Shown: piece after piece, positions 1-12,600 of the stretch
Numbering within the stretch: the stretch's first letter is position 1
How the letters are laid out: each line of letters begins with the position of its first letter
NCBI GenBank assembly: GCA_022453515.1
Contig: JAJNNY010000075.1
Coordinates: 62,001 to 126,000 of the forward strand
Reading direction: 5' to 3'
Source: Astrocystis sublimbata
Lineage: Eukaryota > Ascomycota > Sordariomycetes > Xylariales > Xylariaceae
Length of the DNA: 64,000 nt
Translations under genes and position numbers: made by a program
Notes under the pieces: model-generated
The model's database searches: none
The model's input: the letters and a program-made list of their open reading frames with translations, nothing else
Told to the model about the DNA's origin: nothing

Positions 1-211
1 ACGAGAAAATGAAGGAGGAGAAGGCCGCGGACAAGGGCGGCAAGAAGACCAAGGCACAAAAGACAAAAACACAGCTCGTGGCGAGTCGTCCAAATACGAC
101 CGACACTGCTGCCTATGACGACGAGGGCTTTGGAGAGTGAGTTCCTAAGCCTTCAACTATCTATGTCTACTCACTTACTAACTTCACATCTGCAGTGATG
201 ACTTTATGTGA
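1..211 (+). CDS. hcr1: Eukaryotic translation initiation factor 3 subunit J (eIF3j), 3' end only
   Basis: This is the C-terminal end of a gene cut by the window edge. It reads in frame from base 3. Exons are <1..136 and 196..211, with a GTGAGT..TGCAG intron at 137..195. The visible residues form a lysine-rich stretch, then LVASRPN, then an acidic end YDDEGFGDDDFM, followed by TGA. A basic linker followed by a short acidic tail ending in D-F-M is characteristic of eIF3j (yeast Hcr1), a loosely associated eIF3 subunit that helps load initiation factors on the 40S subunit and assists ribosome recycling. The intron splits the terminal Asp codon and leaves a last exon of only 16 nt. The identification rests on this tail alone, because the eIF3j core lies outside the window. 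Confidence 0.75.
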
Positions 212-1312
212 GGCGCTTCCCAACAACATTATTCCCACGCAGCTTCATCCGATGACGGCGCTGTTCACGAGCTGCTCAGGTCTTTCGAGGTTTTGCCCCG
301 ATGGGCCTTTGAGACCTGCCAACCTTATGCGCTTGCAAGTGAAACTCGCCATATCGCCGCATTGCTAGCTGAAGGGAACCCCTACATCCTAGCTGGAAGG
401 TATTTGAAAAGTTCTGTGATTATAGACGAAAATGGCCACCGTATCAAATCCCGAGCTTCTTGTTGTTTACTGGAAAAGGGGGGAAGCTTGTTGGCGCCTG
501 GTGGCGCCGTGTCAACCATCGGAGGGAGGGTTCTGGAATTCAGCGAGATTGAACCTGTCACTGAGAACACGGGAGCGTGGCGGCTTCGTTGCATATTCTT
601 CTGGTGTTGCAGTTTTCTGGGCGCTCAACATTCATGGCACGGTTGCTACCGAGAGCGCGAGGAGAAAAGGAGTAGTGGGCATGGCATGATACGGTATAGA
701 GCATAGCGAAGAGTTCAGACTGCCGATACATTGCGTGTCCAGTCGACATGACGCAATGATTCTTAACGCACCACCCTTGATAGCTTTCTTTAATTGCCAG
801 CTGCTAGATTATATCGTTGCAACTACTAATAAAAGTTCCATTTTGAAGTAGCCATCATATAGATAATTGACTATCGGCTCTGAATCACATCCGTGCACCA
901 ATTCAAATTAAAGGTAAGATCATAATGTGATGATACTTCAAGGTAGAGTCATCACGAGTTTAACTTTATTGTATCTGCGAGCGAGATGTAATATAACCAT
1001 GTAAGGGCGATCCGGATGGGTACCTAATGTTTGGGTAGAACCCGAGCCACTACCACTTCGTCGCTACTAGGTAGTTTCATCGTAAATATGCACCATGAAC
1101 GCCTGCCAAAAAAAAATCCGAATCCTTGCTCGCCGCCGTTTTCTTTCTTCATTTCCGTGGTAGCGTTGAGATGTCGTTTATCGATCAGTTACTTGTACAG
1201 TGAAGAAAGAAGAGATGTCCATCATCCTGAAGAAGAGAAAATCTTCAGCCAACCAGAAACGTTTTCATTCCTCGTCGTTCTCTAAATGCATTGCTTGGAG
1301 CTAGGAGGGATA

Positions 1313-1352
<40 letters not shown>

Positions 1353-1482
1353 GTCATGTTTATAGTGCCAGGAAGGGACTATGTAGGGAGGGGTATCATC
1401 ATATCGTGCCCCGTAAAATGTCTAGGAAGGATTCTGAGTAGAGCGCAAGCCATTTAAGCCGCGGCTATGAAGCTCAGGTATC
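212..1482. other. Intergenic region between convergent eIF3j and mdm31
   Basis: I see no convincing gene here. The small open frames lack family features and have the composition of non-coding DNA. The only strong structure is a long G homopolymer at 1313..1351. Confidence 0.6.
1313..1351. repeat. Poly-G homopolymer (39 G)
   Basis: An uninterrupted run of 39 G lies about 130 bp beyond the mdm31 stop, in the space between two convergent genes. On the mdm31 sense strand it is poly-C and could fall in the 3' UTR or the terminator region. Runs this long are unstable in replication and sequencing, so the true length is uncertain. Confidence 0.95.
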
Positions 1483-3842
1483 CTAAACAACGTTGCCAGC
1501 GAGTCCCATAAACAGGGCGTGAATGGCAAGGCTCAATGTCCAGACGCCAACTTTTTTGAGGCGGCGGACGCGGCTCTGCTGATCCTCAACGTCACGCGCG
1601 AAGGCGCCGTAGACTTCGGCTGAGGTGTCGTCCATCAGACCGCAGTCGAAGATAGACCAAGCTCCGTCGAAATCCGATGCCCGTTTTACGATGCGACACG
1701 TGATCGGTATATACGTGCGCTTTGCGTTAATGTAGGCTACAATGGGTCGAACCAGTGCCTGGTTGACGTAGGACATGTGCGGCGTGACAAAGGGCACGCT
1801 CGCCTTTACGTCGTTCAGATGGATCCGCAGATCCATCACAAGATAGCGTGGCGGCTCGACGTCAGCTGGGGATGGACTTGTCTGTGATGTTTCGTAGTTT
1901 GTTCGAAATACGGGTAGATGGTCGTTAGCCGGATCGGCCACGTTCGACTCGTCGGTATCCTCCTCCGGAGGACTTGATCCGAGGATGATCGTCTCCGCGC
2001 GTTTGCGGCTGGAGCCGTCAAGCATGCCCAAGTACCTATTTGACGTGACGGCTTCCTCGAGGCGGTCATAGAAGTCTGCCATAACCTTCGTGATACTGTC
2101 ATCGTCATCATGAGGGAAGCGAACGTCGGCTACGATGTCAACATTCCCCTCGTATATCCAACCAAATGGTCCTTCAATCCCACGGTTGAGGTGGTCAATT
2201 TTCAAGCCATCAATCCGCAGCCGGCTGTGTTTCTTCCATGCATCAGGCTCGCCCAGAGGATCAGCGGTACGAACTTGCCCAGCGGGTAGCCCATGGATCT
2301 GTCGAGGGTGTATAGTAAAAAGGGAGCCATCGTAGGATCCTGACATGTGATTGGCAGAGAGGAAATCATAAAACATGTACTGCTTGCGGAGCTGGGGTAG
2401 TTCGCAGGAGAAGATGCTGACCGAGAAGGGTCGGAAGCCGCCGGGGTGATGGATAGTCACAAGTAGATCCTCCATCTTGAAGGAATCAATTTCGAAATCC
2501 CCTGGCTGATGCACATGCCGGTAGGATAAAGGATCCGTATGATCGTCTGACCATTTGACAGATGTTCTGTCTATGACACCACGCACTCCTTTGACCTCGA
2601 CGTCCTTGAGCAGACCCTTGCCGTTCCACCACTTTACGAACGACAGGGTTACATTGACAGTGTTGAGTGTCACGTCAAACTGCGTGTAATTCCCATCATC
2701 CTCCTCGACAACTACCACCTCTTTCTCGGTGCCTCTCTCTGCGGCTGCGACCGCGGCAGCATTCGACGACGAACCTTTGCTCACAGAGGACTTGATCTGG
2801 CCAGGTCGCCGGGATACAAAGACATTACGAAAACTAATAACGCCATCTTTCCAGCGCGGCACAATGGCCGATTCGAAAATGACGGTCAGTCCGGCGGACT
2901 CTGTGAGGTAATCGCCAATCCACCTGGCAAGTGTTTCTAGGGGCATGTCAGCACGGGATAGCTTCGCGAAATGATGCTGTACTGACCTTGTGCCACCATT
3001 GTATTGATCGAGAGGAGGACAATCGAGAAGAACGTTGTTGTTCCAACCAAGATCCAGACGAGATGGCCGAAAAGAAACCATGAGACAAAAGCACCCCATT
3101 CGTCAATATTCCAAGGCCTCATGCTCCTTATAGACACCCACTTGAATCGCACCTTGAGACGTTCCCAGAAGCCGTTGGCTGCGGCGAGGAATTCTTCTTT
3201 TGTGGGCCGATGAGGTAGGTGTGGCATTGCCGGCAGGTGAAAGTATTTGGACATATGAGCGGACTCGGCGTCGGGGGTTTTGGGTCCAGGCTGGGATGCG
3301 GATGTGGATTCGGGCCCAGACCCTTTGACGGGCTCGTTCGAGGTAGGTTTCTTCTGGCGCGCTTCGATCGCTTCCACTTTCTTGCTATACTGCTTGGAAG
3401 ACTTGACTCTGCGGTGGGCGCGTGTCGCCCGGCTGCGACCGGTATGTAAAGTGCGCATCCATTCTTGTCCCGACAGCTTGGCAGCATTCAAGACGGAGGA
3501 CGTGTTGGCAGAGATTGCCGAGTCGGCAGCTGCGGAGCATGTGGCAGCGACAGTAGTGGCTGTGGGTGAGGTTGGAGTGAAGGTGACGAGCAAGAGCCCT
3601 CCGGATGTACAGCTACGGCGAACATTGTTGGGGTTCGGCCTGAATGCCCGGGGAAAAGACCAGGAGGGGGTTCCAAAGAAGCGCAGTGGAGGCGATGAAG
3701 AGAAAGAAGCAGACTGGCTCTGGTGGAGGGGGTTCGGGGGGTATCGTTTTCGCGACAGTCGCGAGGAGAAGTCGAGGGACTCGTAAAAGGACCGTAAGAC
3801 ATAACGCCCCAACCATGGGGCGGTCGATCTAGCCGTAGACAT
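1483..3842 (-). CDS. mdm31: Mitochondrial inner-membrane protein Mdm31 (distribution and morphology)
   Basis: Exons on the minus strand are 3842..2987 and 2936..1483, separated by a 50-bp GTCAGT..CTAG intron; the product is 769 aa. The N-terminus is rich in Arg and Ser and poor in acidic residues, as expected of a mitochondrial presequence. Near residues 253-285 there is a transmembrane segment (WFLFGHLVWILVGTTTFFSI), and a second one (LAIHALFMGLAG) ends the protein. Between them is the conserved Mdm31/32 domain, with landmarks such as FESAIVPRWKDG, LSFVKWWNGKGLL and KGVRGVIDR. In yeast, Mdm31 and Mdm32 maintain mitochondrial shape, nucleoid organisation and cardiolipin homeostasis, with the bulk of the protein facing the intermembrane space. 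The paralogue Mdm32 is the main alternative, but the single-intron layout and motifs fit Mdm31 better. It is divergent from pno1. Confidence 0.85.
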
Positions 3843-4805
3843 GACAGCAGGGACCGAAACAGTTCATGGTGACTTCTTGATCCGCATCATCACCATCGTC
3901 ATAATAGCACCAATCCTGCGGGGAGCAGACGACTACCGTCTGGTGTTTCCAGTCTCAACCCCACTACTAGGCACATGTAGGTGAGGTAGGTACGATATCC
4001 AGAATTTAAGCCAGTAGCCAAACGATTGAGACGAGCGAAAGAGTTTATTCTCTCGCAGACGGTGAGGAATCGAGGTGGAAAGCGGGAGTCTGCTCGGCGG
4101 TCAATCGTGGACGTTGGATAGCGGACGGCGGATGGTGGGAGGTGGTGGTGGTGGTGGGTGGTGGATTATTGGAGACCTGCCGCGCAGAACCGTCATTGGC
4201 AGATGGCAGTCATACTATTGCATGCATCATCGAGGTAATGCGAGCGCTAGAGCTCGAAGAAAAAACCTGGTCCTGCCTTGAGAATGGGAAGGTCTAGCCT
4301 GAACCGAGTCGGAGCAGCACCCGAGCTAGCCTGTCTAGCTCATAGTCCCTTGCTGGTTCCAGCTTACCCCACCAATGCCCCCACCTCTGCTTCCACTCGA
4401 CAGCGACCCTTTGCCCACCTCGGCCTTATTGGTGCCTGGTCTGGATGTACCTACAGAATCTACCTAACGCAGTCAACTTATCGATAAGACTTTTTTTTTT
4501 TGTCAATTCGACCCCGTTACCTGCAGGCGCAAAAACATCCCACTATCCCATCCCACTTCGATCGCAGTTCCCACTAAGCAAAAGCACAAGCCAAAGTTGA
4601 TGTTCCCGCTACGCCTTATCGATTTTTCTCATTACGATAGCAACACCCAACAACCAACCGACCACTTGCACGCCTCCACATCCACATTCCACAAGCCGAC
4701 GAGACGATTCAGATCGAGTCTTCAGAACAAACTTCGGACAGCGCAACCACCAAGAAAGCAGATAGCAAATAGGCAGATATTCAGATATTCAGATAGGCGG
4801 AGACC
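3843..4805. promoter_or_regulatory. Shared upstream region of divergent mdm31 and pno1
   Basis: This 963-bp spacer must carry both promoters. It contains a purine/GGT-rich stretch around 4137..4165, a T10 tract near 4491, and a pyrimidine/A-rich leader before the pno1 ATG. No TATA box is obvious at a useful distance from either start. I see no gene here. Confidence 0.5.
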
Positions 4806-5985
4806 ATGCCTGCGCCAACCGCTCCGCTGAAACCCGTCGTCGACGAGACCCCCACAGCCGACATCGTTATCACGGACCTCGTCGACAATGAAGACGACGC
4901 CTTTGCCCTCGAGGGTATAAATGACATACCAGACAGCGCCGTACTGGCTCCTATCACCACCCACGGCGAGGATATGGAGATTGTCGACGAGGACCGACCG
5001 CGTTTCCCACAGGCTCAGAATGATGACGGTGCTTTTCGCATTCAATCACGCAAAGTGCCCGTTCCGCCTCATCGATTTACACCCCTAAAAACAAACTGGC
5101 CTCAAATATACCGTATGTGCCGAGTATTGCCCTCGTATATGCCCGTCCTTCCGCCCTTCCCTCCTGGAATACATGGTCGTGCTACTGTGCTGTCGTGTGA
5201 CTGTGGATGAAGTGTTGACGTGTTGTCGTTCGTAGCTCCGCTTGTTGAGCATCTAAAGTTGGCAGTCCGGTTAGTGCACTTGATTTCCCGAGAATCTCAG
5301 ACGTAGGCTAACGAGCAACTGCCTGACAGGATGAACATCAAGCACAAAGCAGTCGAATTGAGAAACTCGAAAACGTCGGCCCCAGGCGCCCTCCAGAAAG
5401 GAGAAGACTTCATCAGGGCATTTTGCTTAGGTTTCGATGTGGGAGACGCCATAGCTTTATTGCGACTTGACGATCTGGTACGCCACACGGCCCTACTCAC
5501 CGAGAAATTTACAATAGGGAGACTAACCTGTGCACAGTACCTGGAAACTTTTGAGATCAAGGACGTTAAGACGTTGACTGGCGACCATCTTGCCCGTGCC
5601 ATCGGTCGAATTGCTGTGAGTCTACTCTATGAATAGTGCTAAATACCTTGACCGACTGACTTGGACTTCAGGGCAACCAAGGCAAAACAAAATTTGCCAT
5701 CGAGAACGGTAAGAAGAGGAGCTTTGAAGATTTGATACTCCTTGGACTAACACTGCCTAGCATCCAAAGTCAGAATTGTGCTGGCCGACAGTAAAGTTCA
5801 CATCTTGGGCGCGTGAGTTGTATCCTACTCATCGTGTTCTCCTTTTGACTGACCCAATGCATATCAGTTACAAGAACATCCAGATTGCACGCAGTAGCGT
5901 GGTTTCTCTGATTTTAGGAAAGCCTCCTGGAAAGGTTTATAACAATCTGCGGACTGTATCAGCCCGCATGAAGGAGAGGTTCTAA
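4806..5985 (+). CDS. pno1: Pno1/Dim2 KH-domain 40S ribosome assembly factor
   Basis: Seven exons: 4806..5112, 5236..5269, 5330..5477, 5538..5615, 5672..5708, 5761..5812, 5868..5985; all junctions are GT..AG and the product is 257 aa. The first ~80 residues are acidic and disordered. The rest matches Pno1 closely: TPLKTNWPQIY, then a degenerate KH fold (VRMNIKHKAVELR), then FIRAFCLGFDVGDAIALLRLDDLY, then a second KH domain with RIVLADSKVHILGA and a C-terminus VYNNLRTVSARMKERF. Pno1 (Dim2) binds the 3' end of 18S pre-rRNA, recruits Dim1 and is the partner of the endonuclease Nob1 in the nucleolus and on late pre-40S particles. Six introns in about 770 coding bases make it intron-dense for this window. 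The start follows an A/C-rich leader (agaccATG). Confidence 0.93.
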
Positions 5986-7270
5986 GATGCCGTAAAGAAG
6001 ACGGATACGATGGATGCAATTACGAATGCACTCGAGATGCATTTCAAAAGATCAAGCTACCGACTCGAGGCGTTGGTGCGTATGAAATCGGCAGTGGAAG
6101 GTGCCGAAGCAAGCACTCACACGTACCCATGGGTAGTCACACGAAGAAATGATTAATGATACGGACTTCCAGTTTGTTTACAAACTCCCCAGTCATTGGA
6201 AAGTTTGCAACTGGACCCAGCGAAAGCGTCCTCGAGAGATGCAAAGACGTTCGGCCAGAAATGTTCGACTTACATTGCCTCATTATGTTCGGCATATCGT
6301 TACTTGAAGGGTAGCATCTGCTATAATCGGCTCCTTGGATGATTACACGTTATGTAACGACTCTTTGCTTTATTTTAAGCGGCTAGTCTATGTTGCAAGA
6401 TGTATGGTTGGCACATGGTCGTTGCCGTTGGGCTGTCGCGACACCAAAATAAGGTCGCGGGCATTCCACTAGCCAACAAGGGGCAGGCTATGGATCGATA
6501 TAGTTCTAACTGTGTCACCAATTGGACGGTTAGCTCGACGGAGTATTGGCAAATGACATAGGGAAAAGACGATCGTGATACCTAGGATTTCGAATTCTTT
6601 GAAGTAGTTGAACAAATTTCGCTTCTTAGACTTGGCGAAGCCTGCGCCAAGAGAATGACAAGTCAATCAGTCTGCTACTGCATCGCTTCTATTTTGATCT
6701 TCAATGCAGCAGCGATCTCCGAATTAATTTTGCTTCGTGTAAACGACTTCCAAGCAATTGTGCCTCATCCTTTGTGGCGACGGAACTCACGAAGCTTACT
6801 GTAGCACGTGCTTGGCAACCAGGGCTCGATGGGGCATGTAAATTGCACTCCTCTCCTATTATCAAGGGGGGTATATAGAAGGCTTAACTTCAGCGCGCCC
6901 AGCCTCGGCAACGAGTTCCGGGCTGAGAATGCGTGAACAGTTCCCCCTTTCGGTATCTGTTTTTCAATGTCTGTTTGTACGCCAAAGCTCGGAATCGAAT
7001 GCGCTTACCAACAGCTTCTGAAAAAGCGTTGCTGAAGTTGGAGTTTAAACCAGAACAGGCGCAGGCATATATCAAAGTACAACAAGCAAACCCATCAAGG
7101 CCGGGTTCCTTATATAACATGTGCAATCACCAAAGCAGAATTAATGTACCAAGCCCAAAATATATAGATTTTATGTGTGTTTATAGGTTGTAAATACAAT
7201 GATATGTGCGAATTATATACAGTAGAATATTTTAATCAAATCAAGCCGCTTATTCATTTTCCCCTTCCGC
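5986..7270. other. Intergenic region between convergent pno1 and the GMC gene
   Basis: I see no recognisable gene or repeat. The stretch is AT-rich toward 7190..7260, where the 3' UTR of the minus-strand GMC oxidoreductase probably lies. Confidence 0.55.
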
Positions 7271-9613
7271 CTATCGGCCGCTGAGGATGGCGTCGGAGGC
7301 CTTCTCGGAGATCATCATGATGGGGACGACGACAAAGGTGCCGGGAATCTTGGGGAAGACGGAGGCGTCGACGACACGGAGACCGCGGGTGCCGCGGACC
7401 TTGAAGTTGCCGTCGAGCACCGCCATCGGGTCATCGGCGGCACCGATCTTGTTGGAGCACGAGGCGTGGTGGCCCCACGACTCCTCCTTAACCCACTCGA
7501 GCAGGTCGTCGTCAGACTCCCAGTAGTTGGTAGGAGGCCAGAAGACGGAGGGCTTGCCATCAATGTCGGGCACCTCATCGAAGAAGGCCTTGGCCATGCG
7601 CATACCCTCAACCATCGCCTTAGCGTCCTTGTCGGCCTCCTCCTTCTCCTGGCCTTCGTACAGGTTGTGGAAGGTGATAACGGGAGTGTCACGGGGGTTA
7701 GCGCTGGCAAGCTCGACGGTACCGGCGTTGTTGCGAGTGTGAGCCTTCAGCACGAGCCACGACCACCAGGTCTTGTTGTCGGCGGTAGCGGCGTTGGCGG
7801 AGTAGCCGGGGTAGAAACCAGTGAACAGAGCGGGGAAACCACCGATCCACAGATCCTGCTCGCCATCCTCGGAAGTCTGAGATGTCCAGAAAGCACCGCT
7901 GAAGACCTGGTTGGAAGCGTAGGCACCCTTGGCAGCACCCTTGTTCTTGGGGTTGACGTACTGGGCCCAGCAAGGGTCGTCCTCGGTAGCTAGGTAAGTG
8001 CAGTCGAGGATACGGGTGAAGTTGGTAGGGTAGTTGCCGTTGACGGAGACTTCAAGACGATCCTGGAGGTTCTTGCCGACGCCGGGGAGGTCAACGATGA
8101 CGGGGATGTTGTGCTTCTCAAGTCTAGAAAGTCACAGGGTTAGTGGGCGTGTAGACGGGAGGCGTAAAAGCAGTGGGGGTAACTCACTCCTCCTTGGGGC
8201 CAACACCGGACAGCTTAAGGATCTGGGGGGAGTTGAAGGCACCGCCGGCAACGATAACTTCCTTAGTAGCCCTGACGGATCCGGGTTCACCAGTGTTCTC
8301 GGTCAAGCTGGCGCGAGGGTCGGCACGGTAGAGGGATTCACCGTGGAGGTACTCGATTCCGTTGGCCTTGGGCTTGCCGCACTTGCTCTTGCCCTCCTTG
8401 AAGGTGACCTTGGTGACCAGGGTGTTAAGGGCGACCTCAAGCTTGTACTTCTTGGTACCGTCGGGGTTGGTAGCCATAACGGTGTCGTAGACGTAGTCGC
8501 GGGCAGACGAACGGCGGTAGTGGAGGTTGTCCATGTGCATGGGGAGCTGAGCAAAGACCTTCTTGTGGTCACGCTCGGGGTCCACCAGGTTGATGTCCTG
8601 GAACAGAATGGACTGCAGAGCGTCGGCAATGGGCTTGGAGACGTTGAGAGGGAGCAGCTCAGAGTAAGGGTCGATAGTGCCTTGTGCAGTGACGCGGGCC
8701 ATGGTGGTGTTCAGGGCGGTCGACAGAGCATCGATGTTGACACCGAAAGCCTTGGCGGCACCCATCAGAGCAGCCGTCAGTTTGATATCCTGGGTGGCGA
8801 TACCGATGGGGTCGACAGTGATGTCGATGTAACCATCCTCTCCGTGGCCCTCCTTGCTCTTGACCTTGTACTCGAGGTTTTCGATCTTCTCGAAATACTG
8901 GCGCATGTTGTCGGTATCCCAAGAGTCATCTCCGACCAGGTCACGGATGTAGTTGAAGTCGTTCTTGCTAGGAAGCAAGCTGACTAAGGCGTTGTGCTCG
9001 GAGCAACCACCCAGGCCGCCGTAGCGGGGGTAGAAGTTACCGAGCATTTCAGAGCCTTCGGGGGGGTTGACACCAGCTGGAGCATTCGGTATCAGTAAAT
9101 GCAAAGGAAGGAACGTCGTCTTGGGAAGAACTCACTGTAGAATTGACCCTCGGGGGTCATCCAGCTCAACTTCCGGTCCTTGAGGGCCATGGTCTTGTTG
9201 GAGTAGTGGTGGGTGAAGAATCCCCAGCTGACCTCGTTCCTCTCGGAAGAAGGGTTGGCCAAAGCGGGGGACTCGACCTCTCGAAGGTGGCCGAAATCAC
9301 CGCCAGCATCTACGAGCAGGACGCTGTGTCCAGCCTTCGCCAGGTTAACGGCCAGAGGAGAACCTCCGGGTCCGGAACCGACGACGATGTACTCGTAGGA
9401 CTTCTCCTGGGGAGGAGAAGCCTTGAGGGTAGGGCCGGTCTGGGGGAACTTGTTCTGCTCCGGGACACGGTCGATCAGGACGTCAATGCCATTTTGATCC
9501 ACTCTGTTGGAGTTGTTAGTTGACGAGGTCGCTTCTCGGCGTGGACCTACTTACCCAGCTTGCGCGAATGGAGCGATGGCGCTCAGAAGCGCCAGGTATG
9601 CAAAGGACTTCAT
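7271..9613 (-). CDS. Secreted GMC-family FAD oxidoreductase
   Basis: Minus-strand exons are 9613..9555, 9503..9136, 9076..8188 and 8123..7271 (introns of 51, 59 and 64 bp); the product is 722 aa. Residues 1-19 (MKSFAYLALLSAIAPFAQA) form a clear signal peptide encoded by the first exon. The FAD-binding Rossmann motif is at about 58-67 (YIVVGSGPGG), followed by VLLVDAGG; the GMC signatures YPRYGGLGGCSEHNAL and GAFNSPQILKLSGVGP are present. Near the C-terminus are WGHHASCSNKIG and VVDASVFPKIPGTF. Members use FAD to oxidise alcohols, sugars or aldehydes (CAZy AA3 includes glucose oxidases and aryl-alcohol oxidases). The substrate cannot be read here. The second catalytic His/Asn of classical GMC enzymes is not obvious: the aligned place reads IPGTF. 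Codon use is strongly biased to C/G-ending codons, more than in neighbouring genes, which suggests high expression. The protein is longer than the usual ~600 aa. Confidence 0.88.
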
Positions 9614-12600
9614 CTTGAAAAAGGGCGAGAAAAATAAAATATCTAAATATATATAAGAATTATGTCGTTCGGTATAAAGAATGAAGTGAATCAAAAGTGG
9701 TAAAACCACGATTGTTCGGAAAGGGAACGGGAGGAAGGGGGGTAAGGGGAAGAGAGCGTGAAGGGCTGGTGATCTAAAATCGTCTTAGAGAGAGCGACTG
9801 AGGGACTCTTATAGATGGGCAAGTCTTGCCTCTTGTCGTGACTCTAAGATGGGGACTAGTCTACCTGCTCCCAGTCCCATGCCTCCGCTGTGCCACATCC
9901 ATGAATGATTACTCGAGGCTCACTCTCCATAGTATGATGCTTACGGGTGCAATCACTAGAGAGATGACTTTAGCGGATAGTCTAAGTCAGCCACGACCAC
10001 CTCAACTCTGAATCCTGGACCCTTGGAGACCATCTTTGAGAGAAATGACTAGGGCTGTCATTAAGGCCTGTCAAAAATAGGGTTACCAAAGGCTTGATAC
10101 GACTGGGGTAAAGCAATGGACTCCCTTGTTCGTAGCGGGTTAGCCAAGAATCTAACTTTAACAAGCTGTGTAGGCATATGAAGGATAAGGCTCAGCTCGA
10201 AAGCACGACGAACCGGAATACCATCCAGGCGGGTCAGCTCTCCAGCAATCGTGTGATACCTATCTATCTACCTACCTACTTGGGATAACTACCAAAGACT
10301 GGGCTGTGTGATTGAAGAAGTGACACAACCACTTACTGATAGTTCGTCAACCTGATTATGCAGGGCCATTTCACCCGCCACAGCGTGGAGCGGAATCGAT
10401 TCGGGCGTGTCGGGTGCGGCAGCTGGTATCTAACAGCGACCACACAAAGAGCGGCACTGCTCTCCTGCTCAACCTCCTTCGTGAAATTTACTGGCAGGGT
10501 AGGAAGGTTTCCTGGCTTCTTGGCTTGCTTCAGATGTGCCCAGGCGAGCTGTACTTGGCATGAGGCGGAGGAGTGGGCATGTTCTTCAGTTCGCCAAGCT
10601 GGCTGTCGTCTATTTTCGGACAGTCGGGGTGAGCCACACCACGTCGGAAGTTCGTCTTGTTGCCCAGCCCTGTCTACAATTCACAGTCTTGGGAGGAGCG
10701 TGGGTATGCAGTCGAATGCAAGATTGGGTAGGTATGTGGTCTCGGTGGTGAAGATTGAGTTGTTAGCAATATTACTATAAGTCGTATGTTATGTCGTTCG
10801 ACTGAGACCCGCCAAGACGACTAAGACAGTAAAACCGTTGGCACCAAAAGTAAAGCTACCAATGACATCCAGGCTTGCCTCCCGTTTAGACCCCGCTTAC
10901 CCGAACGGGAGTAGTTTCTCGGCTAGGAAGGCAGCAGGGTGCTAGGCTCGCTAGGGTGCGCCGTTCCCGTTGTCTTTTGGCCAAAAACTCGCCTGTTGGT
11001 GCTATTTACAGCACCGATTCATGCCGAGCGGGCCCCAGCTCAGCAACAACACCACAACATCTGCATGAGGATACATACAGTGGTCGGGTGGATTCGTGAA
11101 CTTGGCAACACATGCAGGGGAAGAGCTACGAAATGAGGGTTGATGCGGCTCTGAATAAGACCATGTCCTGGCCAGTCCCAGAGCCCCTGGCCACCAAATG
11201 TTCTAGCTACAACTAGAGATACCTATGTTTTGAGGAGCCGAGGGAACCTCGGATTGGTGGTGATTGGCGTTACTGAGTGCCCAGGTGGAAAGGGGCACCG
11301 TCTTTTTCACACTGCGGAGACGGGATAGTCGTGCCCCGGAAATGCAACAGTTTGAAGTTTAAGCTTAATTCTCTTGACTCCGCCCAATAAAGTTGCCCGA
11401 CTCGGTGAACGAACTGCATATTGGCGCGCACGAGACCCGTAGCAATTGTCAGGGCTGCCTCGCCTGCTTGCGGCATCACTTCAACACTACGGGCAATGCA
11501 GCTCAAAATCGAGGCCACTAGCATTTCATCGTAGCATGGTTTGTTTGTTGAGTTTACCCTGTAGTCCGGGCATGGCTTAGGAGTCATTCAAGGCACGCAC
11601 ACCGTAACTACATTCGTAGCAATGTTCACATGAACGTATAGGCTATTAGGTAATTCAGTGCATGAGCATACATACGTTCAAAGGCGCAGGCCGGCTCGCG
11701 ATCGGTTGAACTCGAGCTAGTACCGCAGGAATATTGCCGAAACTCCCTGTCAAGGTATAATCTATCGAGAGATCGTATGTCGTACGTAGGACGATGCCGG
11801 TAGTTGGGGCTCATGGGTCAGGACGAGCCAGATTGAAGCCGGGTATCACCAGATTACTAACAAGTACATACTACAAGAGTGTATCAGCTAACCACTGCTT
11901 GCGATAGTTGGTGCCTAGACGAGAACTAACTAACCCATTGTCTACTTCGCTGAAAGCAACTTAACTGCAGCCGGGCTGACCGACCACAACTTCGCCATAG
12001 CCTCGACCGCAGCCCTGATCAGGGTGCCAAAGCGCCCGCAGCCCAAGCGTGGCTGCATCGAAGTCTTCTAGAAAGTCTAACCCATGAGCGTATGTTTACA
12101 TGGTTCAGACTGTTCATTGCTCTCCAATGCCCCGTTTCAGTGTCCCAGAACAGTATCGCTTTTATGTCGAGTATATGCAGCTGAGTCAGGCATCGTGATA
12201 CAGCATACCCAGTCAAACCTCGAAAGGTCCACCTTCTACTTTTGTTGCGCTTTTGGGGCCACCATTAGTAAGATTTATCGTGCTTTTGATTACGTTGGCG
12301 GGTGGCATGCGATTCTAGATGCATGAAAACTCCTGATCAGGCTTTCTAGAAGGGCCATTGTCTTGCCATGGTGCGACTTTCGAATCCCATCCTTAGAAGA
12401 AGGATTCAACACCCAGTCAGTTGAATGACAGGCGACAGGGTGTAGCGCAGAGACATAACAATCTGACAAGTTGATGGAGGGACAAGTCATGATCCTGGTC
12501 CTTGTCTCTTTCTTACGCATGTGAGAGAGCCTCGTGCCATGCGCGATGTTTGCATATGAATCCATTGCGGTCCCTAGCGTTCGTCCCATTCTAACTTGCC

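Noticed and set aside
8034..8987. 317-codon open frame antisense to the GMC oxidoreductase
   Set aside because: A shadow of the strong C/G third-position bias of the GMC gene: it is Gly/Val/Leu/Asp-rich, matches no family and covers well-conserved GMC sequence on the other strand.
11270..11587. 105-codon frame on the minus strand in the gene-poor region
   Set aside because: No recognisable domain and no extension through plausible splice sites; composition is like the flanks.
12360..12400. TTCGAATCCC word resembling a tRNA B box
   Set aside because: No A box at a suitable distance and no cloverleaf could be drawn.
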